DNA of 64,000 nt. Source: Fistulifera solaris (taxonomy: Eukaryota; Bacillariophyta; Bacillariophyceae; Naviculales; Stauroneidaceae). Below, piece after piece: positions 56,491 through 64,000 of the stretch. Every line of letters starts with the position of its first letter. Position 1 is the first letter of the stretch. The notes beneath the pieces were generated by a model. That model was not told the DNA's origin. It did no database searches and was given only the letters and a program-made list of their open reading frames with translations. Location: contig AP026156.1 in the NCBI GenBank assembly GCA_030295235.1, positions 137,001 to 201,000 on the forward strand, written 5' to 3'. The translations under genes were made by a program, and so were the position numbers.

Positions 56491-58650
56491 CTACTCCCAA
56501 AAAAATGAAGGAAAGGAATCATCTTCGTATCCTTCCAACATACACCGAATGGCAGCATTCTCGTCGACTGTCAATAGTAAGCTGCCAGTGCCATTCATTC
56601 GAGCAAAGTGTTCTAGTAAGCCTTCCGTCCATTTCACACCGCTGCGTTGTTTCGTTTCGTCACCCTTGTCAATCATTTGTTCGTACCAAGCCTTGGCTCG
56701 AGGCCATTCCTCCACTTGTACATCGGCGGCGCTAGAGCAATACGAACGTCGTGCATAGGCCAAAGCCCGGGATAAGCCACCCAACTCGTCGACCAAGCCA
56801 TTGGCTTTCGCTTGCTCTCCCGTCCAGACGCGACCCTTGGCTAGTTTCTCAATTTCCGTTAAAGGTAAATGCCGTCCCTCTGCACATATCTCTTTGAATT
56901 GTCCATACATGCGATCCACCAGCCTCACAATCTCTTTCTTCATTTTACGCGTCAACGGGTGGAATGGACTGAATGTAGCAGCCAATTCGCTGGAAGTGAC
57001 ATGCTCGACATTGACTTGGTATTGCTTCGCCAATTGCGTCAGGTCGGGTCGAATGGCAAAGACACCGATGGATCCTGTGATCGTTTTTTGCTGCGCAAAG
57101 ATGCGGTTGGCGTGAGCGGCAACGTAATAGCCGCCACTGGCTGCGACATTTCCGAAGGAGACCACGAGCGGTAAACCATCCAATTCGCGACGGATCGATT
57201 CACAGGCTGTGACACTGCCACCAGGGCTATTCACGCGCAGCACAATGCATTTCACAGAATTATCCTGTTTAATTTGCCGGATACAGTGTACCAAGGGTCG
57301 AGAATCCGTAATGCCCCCGTTTGCGTACAAAAGTGCAATTTTCTCCGACGCGACATCGTTCGTCGCTCCGAGAAGAGGTCGTAGCCATTCCATTTTCTGA
57401 ATCAACGCATCGAATTGTCGCCTACGAGCAGCTTGCTGTTCCTTCTTTTCATCTTATTCACGTACTTTTGAATCGAAATGGTCTTCTCGGCTGTAAAGCG
57501 GTCAAAGTCGGTCTCATGGTGGCCCCACTTCGATTTGATCTCTTCCTTCTTCTTTTCGTCCGACGTATTATTCCACGCCAACAAGTCCGGCAAGGGATCT
57601 TTCCAGGGTAAGAAATCCACCAGCCCCGTCTTCCATGCCGTTTGAGCGGGAAAGATACCCGACTCTTGAATTTGTTTCCACAAATCGATCCGTTTCTTCG
57701 TGTTTTTGTGCAACCACGACGTCAACAAGGCTTGCGATCGGGACCTTGTAATTTCGTCACACTGACTCGCATTGATGGTTTGTAACAGCTCCGTCACATT
57801 TTCCCGATGCGGACGCGTGAACGATGATTCCGTAAACATATTGGGGGCATTCTTGTATTCTCCGTGCTTGAAGACATGCAGTTGGATGCCGTATCTTTGC
57901 AAGAAATCACGTAAAAAGTATTGCGGTGAAACCAAACCAAAGAGAGCAAGCTCTCCCTGTCGCTGTAAGTGAATATGGGTAAAGATGGAAGCCACATAGT
58001 ATTCCTTGTTGGAAGGCTCCATCATCGTAGGGGCGTAACAATACAAGGGCTTACTTTCAATTCGGGGAATGACTTGCACTTCGTGCGCCACGTTGGGTTC
58101 AGCGTGCCGACGATGCGATTCTCGAAATACTCTGGTAGGAGAGAAAGGTATGACATCATTGATTGAGTAAATAATCATTTTTAAAAGACAAATAGAAAGC
58201 ATTCTCATGTTTCTCAACACACAAGACGTACCGTAATGCGTTCCGAACTTCTTCCAAATCACTCCATCCCGCGGTTGGCATATTCCCAAAGGTCCCATAC
58301 AAGGCGACGACATTCGGATCGGCGGCGGCGGTGTGAATCGCATCGACGACTTCTCGTACGGTCATGACGAGCGGGCGCTGTGCGGAAGCATCATCTTTCA
58401 CTAAAGCGCTGAAGAATTGATTTTTGGGATCTTTTTGCTCGACTAACTTCAAACGATCGAACGGAATATACAATACTTGCTTCTTCTTTTCATTTTCTTC
58501 CTTCGTTTGTTCTTGATACACCAGATAAAGACCAACAGCGGTTGTGACAGCACCCACAGAGGCGAGTGATGTCTTTAACGAACGTCCAGCTCTTTGAAAG
58601 GCTCGGGACAGCCAGCGCCTATTCTCTGGCGGCAATGGCGTGTCTGTCAT
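56491..58650 (-). CDS. sppA: SppA-type signal peptide peptidase (protease IV family)
   Basis: Exon 1 is 58650..58232; a 100-nt GTACGT...ACCAG intron precedes exon 2, which starts at 58131. The product is 686 aa after restoring one A at the AAAA run near 57447-57450 (MKKKEQQAARRR). It is a double-domain SppA of the 67K kind. The N-terminal half has the Lys-containing GEYKNAPNMFTESSFT. The C-terminal half has RVNSPGGSVTA, the nucleophile Ser in NVAASGGYYVA and TITGSIGVFA. An N-terminal hydrophobic stretch (SVGAVTTAVGLYLVY) follows a basic region. SppA degrades cleaved signal peptides in membranes; plant and algal members act in plastid thylakoids. Targeting here is not clear. Confidence 0.85.
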
Positions 58651-58931
58651 GCTCCTTTGTAACTTAGTTGATGACAATGAAGAACGCAGAATCAGGAATA
58701 AATAGCAAAAGGTGCTTTTCTTACAAAGCGAAATTTCGTAAAGGAGACGGAATTTTTTCCCTTGTTTTTCCCATCGTCGTCGTTCTCACAGTCTTGCATT
58801 CCACGTCAACGACGACAATAACCGTCGCGCGCCTACCGGTCACTATGTTTACTGTGGAATCGACTGTTCAGACAATCCGTGGCTAAATGAGAACGACGCG
58901 ACTCATCTACATCTCGGGAAAGAGGAACGAA

Positions 58932-61510
58932 CTAAAATAATAAACATCGACAACAACGACAAACTGAGGATGAGTAGTGCGTAGAATGCAATGAATCCCC
59001 CCTCAAGCCACCTCTTTGTATGAAAATCTTGTGTTCGTTTTTATAGTAAATTCCATGTTTATAACTTTTTAACTTTCTCCTTTTTTTGATCGGCCCTGTG
59101 AACTCATCACTGTCGCTCATACAGACGCCGACCTCGTCCAAATCATCCTCGTCCACATCATCCTCATCCGTTCGAGCGCGTTTTGCGTCTGGTTCATCTG
59201 GCTCCACGCCAAGCTCACGAAGCTCCTCTTTCACCTTCTCCAAAGCCTTAAAGTCTTGTTCGTACTTACACGAAGACGTTGTAGTAATCTCTTGTCTTGG
59301 TCACAACAACCCCGGCATCATCACCGTCCCCTTCAGCTACAATTTTAGCACTAAATCCTTTCTGCAGTAAATTCTCGGTAAAGTAGTATTTTGGCCCATA
59401 CGATTCCAGCTTTCGGGCAGTGTGGATTCCCCCGCCAGTGACAACTTTGGTCGGGCCTTCTTGATCACTTCGCAGAAAATCATTGAGGGCGGAATTGGAT
59501 GTATTCGCCGCCGGCATGCTCCACGAAAATTCCGGTTTCCCGCCACGGACTTCTGGCCCTAGCTCGCGTTTGCGTTCTTGAAGAGAAGCAATTTGCAACG
59601 ACTTCCAACGATCGTTAACCAGCTTCCTGAATGCCTCCTCAGCCTCGGTAGATGAGGACGTGTCACCGCTTTTGAGTTGCTGTAGAAGTTGGGTAAGTAT
59701 AGCCAAAGAAGCCTTTAGCACCCATTCCCGTAACGATTGGAAATGACTAGGCTTTCCACGCCCTGAACAAGAAGCTAACAATTTCTTTGTTCTCCCAAAA
59801 TGACTCCCTTTGACCCTTCACTATTGAAGTAACATAATCAGTAATAACGTTACTGAACAAGTCATCCAGATTCCCATTGTGTTCGACAGATTCAATCTCA
59901 TGCAAGAGGCTCACTTGTTTGTAAAGATAGTATGAATTTGTATTGAGGGGAAAGGGAAAAGATGATTCGAAGATCGATAGGATGGGCTTCGTATGGGCAT
60001 TCCATCCATGCTCTTTCACCACAGATGTAAATATAGCAGCATCCTCTAGCGTAGGAACAGCTTTCTTGTCCACGCAGCTCAATACAAAATCAAAAAACTG
60101 CCACATATCCAGTTTGGAATGTGCGTGCAAAGGATACAGTTTGGCAAAGTCGGCATAGCTAATGGTGGACTTGTTATCCTTCATGAATTGGAGCAAGAGA
60201 GGGAGCTGCTGTGGCTTGTGGGCCACTTCAGTCACACCGTCGTGTATGTTGGCACGAAAAATGCGCTCCAACACACCGGGCGGTCGTGAATGCCACCAGC
60301 ATCCAAGCTATGTTAGTAACTTCACGCGTTGCCCCTTCATCACAATTATACTCTAGCGCGCCCTTCGACTTTTCTTCCCACATAACCTTATGGAATCCTG
60401 AGAAGCCAGTAGCATGCCACCGTCCTTGACCAGGGAGAACTCGAACTGATTTTTAATCCAATTTTTATGAACATTAGCGTCTGATCCGTCCGGCGTAGAA
60501 AAGATTTTTTAAAATAGGGGTTGCCTTTTTTTGTTCTATCGACGTAAAAGTCATAACGATTCCATTCATCGTTATCGGAGTCCTCAAAACCGTACTCTTC
60601 ATCCATGCGCTCAAGCTGTGCAATTACCATTTTCCAGCCCTTGACACGGACGAGGGCTCTAGCACAGGACCTATCCCTCCATTTCAAGGCTTCAATGCCC
60701 ACTTTGAACAGGGATTTTCTTGTGTATCAGTGATCCATGGGAATAGCGAACAACGCCTTGTCGCGCGGCAATTGTTCAATTGTCTTTACCACATGACCGA
60801 TGGCGGTTTCCAGAGCATATGCGGACGGTGTTTTGGTATTCTTCCCCTTAAAACACAGGGGAGTAGACGAGCGTCAAGCGATAACCCGATGTCACCGGTA
60901 AAATTTCGTGCTCGCGGTCGGCGTAATGTACCACGTAGTGGCAAGCGTGGGGAGCGGTGGCCGCATCCAGCTTAAATGCTTGACTCTCGCTGCCGCCATA
61001 GGAATAAACTACAAACGATCCTCCTTCAAAAATACTAGGGAGTTGAACGACTAGCGTGGCAAACACACCGTCTTCCTTCTTGGTAACTCAGTTCTTCTTG
61101 AAGAAACCTCCAGGTTCGTGAAGTAATAGCTTGCACAACTGGGCTTGCACCAGCATCGGATCGCCCAATTTAGTGACCGCATCTTTCACCAAAATCTCCA
61201 GAAACTTGCCCCAGTCGGGGTTTCCAAGCGAAATTTTATCCGCATTAATCTGCAATGTTCGGGTCCCTTTGCCGTGCGAGGCTTGTTGAGCGACAGTTTT
61301 TAACGCTGTAGCCGTCGTTTTCATGACGGGCAACGAAACAACACCGACTCCTTTAACAGTCAAACCAGGAAGATTGGGAAGAAAAGAAGCGTCTCCCCCG
61401 GCACAAGTTGAACTGGGAATTCGTATACCATCGAGAGATTCAAAAACATTTTGGAGTGTCATAGGTTGTTGTTTCTTATCCTTTCCTTTATCATTTCCTT
61501 TGACTCTCAT
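58932..61510 (-). pseudogene. Decayed copy of a large 2OG-Fe(II) dioxygenase-like gene (copy A)
   Basis: This aligns with copy B (61491..64000) throughout. The family block LPGLTVKGVGVVSLPV, LLLHEPGGFFKK, GVFATLVVQLPSIFEGGSFVV and REHEILPVTSGYRLTLVYS are present. The HxD iron site is gone: copy B reads KKHRDTEKE, copy A KKN-stop-VTKKE (stop at 61088-61090). A second in-frame stop replaces Gln in MDH-stop-YTRK near 60731. About ten residues around the conserved VRDTWQ are deleted. Frame shifts occur near 61050-60850, 60510, 60400, 60270, 59770 and 59265. The C-terminus is acidic with NLS-like KKRRKLK. Together these point to an inactive copy; sequencing error alone cannot explain the stops. 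Confidence 0.6.
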
Positions 61511-64000
61511 CTCTCACGGGTGCTTTTTTGGGTGCTGCCGCTGCATTGGGTGCCGGTTTCGGTGCTGGTTTGGTGTCTGGATTCACACCAAGCTGACGGA
61601 GTTCATCATTCACCTCTTGCAAAGCCTTGGTAGCGACCTCATACCTGGTTACCAAGGCATCGTAGTATACTCGTGTCTTGGCGACCACGATGACCGCCCG
61701 CTTATAATCTCCTTGGGCTACAGCGTCAGCACTTAGTCCTTCCTGGGCCCTGGTCTCGTTTTGCGGGTTGAGATTTAAAGTCGTGGCAAAACATAGTAGA
61801 TGATGCCAACTGCTTTGCACGTTCCATGCCCTCCTTGATGACAATTTCAATAGGACCGGGTTGATCGCTTCGCAAAAATTCAGCGAGAGCAGGATAGGAT
61901 ACATGCGGAGCTGGCATACGCCACGAAAACACAGGTTTCCCGCCATGTGTCTTCTTCATTAAATTTTGTTTACGTTTTTGCAGCTCGGAAACTTGCAAAG
62001 CGCTTCCAAAGGCCGTTAAGAAATTCGAATTGCTCTTTGCCACGTTCGGAAAAGATGAGCCGCTCTTTTGGAAATGCGATCGGATTCTGGAAACTTTCTC
62101 TAATTGAGCTTGGAGTAGCCACTCCGATATTGACTTGAAATGCTCAGACTTCCCACGCTTGAACAGCAAGTCGACAAGAGTCCCGCTCGACCAAAACAAT
62201 TCGCCTTTGTCCTTCACGATCAAAGCGACTATATCGGTAATTATTTTGTTGAACATGTCATTCATATTTCCGTCTTTTTCGGACGTCATCCATTGCTTTC
62301 AACGCCTTTGCCGTGCGTGCCACGAACGCGCTCAGCGCTGTTTCACGTGAAGGGAAGGATGTCATGAACGTGAAAATGGGATTTGTGTTCTCGTTCCATC
62401 CGTAGTCATTCACCAACGACGCCAAAATAGTGGCACACTCTGGACACGGAACGTCCCACTTGAACAGGCAATTAATTAAAATGCTAAAGCTCGGCCAAAA
62501 ATTCAAATCAGACGCCCTCAGCAACGGGTACAACTTCAGCGAAGTCGTCGGAAAAAAGGTTGGGTTCTTTTCTCTGCATGAGTTGGAGCAGATGACGAAG
62601 CAGCTTGGGCTCTTGAAGCACTTCCTTTACGCCATCACTGAGGCGATTGTTGCAGGTGCGCTCAAAACTATTGGCATTCTTGTGGAATGCCACCAACAGA
62701 CAAACGGCGATAGGTAGCTTCGCGGGTAGCACCTTCGTTACCTGTGTATTCCACCTTTGATGCGGATTTTAGCCGCCACATCAATTTATCAGCAGTCTTT
62801 GCGGAAGATAATATAACGCCTCCGTCATCTAAACAATAGAATGACAGCTGCTTGCGGACCCACGCTTCCTGGTCACGAGCATGTGATCCATCCGTGAAAT
62901 ACAACTCTTCAATTTTAGGATCTCCCGTATCGTCTATACGGTCGACCGTATAATTGCTACCCCAACCATAACCACTTTGATATTCAATCCGCTTCAATTG
63001 TACTGCGATGAAAACTTCCCAACCCTTAGCACGAGAAATCGTGATTTGCCAGAGCCTTATCCTTTCCCTTCAACGCTCCATCTCCTAAAGCGGATAATGA
63101 TATTGTTGTGTACTGGTGATCCAACGGAACGGCAAACAACTGATCTTCACGCGGCAAGCGTTCGATGTTTCTCAACAACCGACCGGCAGTTTCGAGAACG
63201 CGAGCCGACGGTGTTTCGGAACTTTTGCCCTTGTAACACAGCGAATATACGAGCCCCAAGCGATAGCCCGAAGTAGCGGGCAATATTTCGTGCTCGCAGT
63301 CGGCATAATGCGCCACGTAGTGACTCGAATAAGGCGCAGTGGCGGCATCGTCTAGCTTGAACGTATGTTTCTTTCCGTTGTGCGAAACAACGAACGCTCC
63401 TCCTTCAAAAACACTAGGGAGCTGAACGACGAGCGTCGCAAACATACCGTCTTCCTTCTCTGTGTCTCTGTGTTTCTTGAAGAAACCTCCTGTTTCATAA
63501 AGTAATAGCTTATACAAATGAGCCTGCACCATGTTCGGAGCGACACCCAATCCATCGGCAGCTGCACAAACCAAATTTTCCAAATTTTCGTTCCACTCGG
63601 AGTTTTGAAACGACACTTGATCCGCATTGATCTGCCACGTATCGCGAACGGCTCGGTCTACAATCGTCTCGGTTCCTTTGCCGTGGGGAGCTTGCTGAGC
63701 GACTGCTTTCAATGCTGAAGCGGTCGTCTCGGTGATGGGTACATGTACAACACCAACTCCTTCAACAGTCAAACCTGGAAGAACAGGAAGCTTCGATGCC
63801 ACCCCTCCCGTACAAATCGAACCAGGAGTTTGCAAATCATCAAGAGACTCGAGAACTTCTTGCAATGTTGAATACTCTTGATCTTCCTCATCTTCCCTCG
63901 TCTTTTTGCTCGTCCTCTTCTTCTTTCTCCGCTGCTAAAATTTGCACGACACGGTCTTTCTGCTCTTCTACTTCTCGCGCCCTTGCTTTCATTTCAGCAA
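61491..64000 (-). CDS. Large 2OG-Fe(II) dioxygenase-like protein (copy B), frame-disrupted and cut by the window edge
   Basis: Reading down from 64000, an acidic coiled-coil stretch (AEMKARAREVEEQKDRVVQI) leads to the oxygenase domain: LPGLTVEGVGVVHVPI, TWQINADQVSF, LYKLLLYETGGFFKKHRDTE with the His and Asp ligands, GMFATLVVQLPSVFEGGAF and CEHEILPATSGYRLGLVYS with the distal His and the Arg. A long alpha-helical C-terminal region follows (LLVAFHKNANSFER, FWSSGTLVDLLFKRGKSEHF, GKPVFSWRMPAP). The family, with an 800-1000 aa architecture, is seen in fungi, oomycetes and algae; substrate unknown. Frame breaks lie near 63893, 63040, 62705, 62540, 62270 and 61785. Several are not at long runs, so error or early decay are both possible. 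The 5' end may lie outside the window. Confidence 0.65.

Noticed and set aside
1-64000. tRNA, rRNA or snRNA genes
   Set aside because: I looked for T-loop GGTTCGA-type signatures in the intergenic gaps and found none with a matching cloverleaf; a covariance-model search could still find one.

Overview
The window is nuclear DNA of a photosynthetic stramenopile, most likely a pennate diatom. Genes are compact and lie on both strands. Introns are few and short (about 51-199 nt), GT-AG, often with a GTACGT donor. Several proteins begin with a signal peptide followed by an aromatic residue at the expected cleavage point (DAF, SAF, TAF, SY contexts), which is the plastid-import presequence of algae with secondary red plastids. 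A DUF6824-type protein, an HSF-type regulator, a CXC/tesmin protein and a large 2OG-Fe(II) dioxygenase family also fit a diatom. No bacterial operons, CRISPR arrays, tRNA or rRNA genes were recognised.

Layout. 0-9.2 kb: a secretory membrane protein, a 2OG oxygenase and a four-exon protein of about 2270 residues with a beta-propeller followed by an alpha-solenoid (Rod/KNTC1- or NBAS-like). 9.8-19.2 kb: CXC-domain regulator, single-span plastid thylakoid protein, a tandem pair of 73-residue membrane proteins, mitochondrial uL23, a Doa10/MARCH6 ubiquitin ligase, RNA polymerase I/III subunit AC19 and a Janus/PHPT1 phosphohistidine phosphatase. 19.5-31.8 kb: 2OG oxygenase, 3-hydroxyacyl-CoA dehydratase, LRR protein, an acidic protein of unknown role, plastid-targeted methyltransferase, plastid Rieske-like protein, VAMP7-type SNARE, mitochondrial SHMT and NOT2. 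32.9-41 kb: hypothetical protein, GDP-fucose-type transporter, a gene-free 2.1 kb tract with degenerate repeats, DUF6824 protein and cytosolic glutamyl-tRNA synthetase. 41-58.7 kb: FG-GAP-like membrane protein, ribonucleotide reductase small subunit with a plastid presequence, PP5, RPS16, HSF, APC3/CDC27, TMX-like PDI, an unknown type II membrane protein, a third copy of the small membrane protein, and SppA-like peptidase. 58.9-64 kb: two head-to-tail copies of a large 2OG-Fe(II) dioxygenase-like gene, both disrupted and one missing its iron ligands.

The genes are mostly unrelated housekeeping, trafficking, cell-cycle and plastid functions. I see no operon-like cooperation. About a dozen otherwise well-conserved genes are interrupted by single-base shifts, mostly at A, G, C or T runs. 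I read this chiefly as uncorrected sequencing error. The terminal 2OG pair is different: it carries substitutions, deletions and stops that look like real decay. The best candidates for something new are the small membrane-protein family, the decayed tandem dioxygenase pair, the plastid-directed RNR subunit and the ligand-less Rieske-like plastid protein. None amounts to a clear new system.
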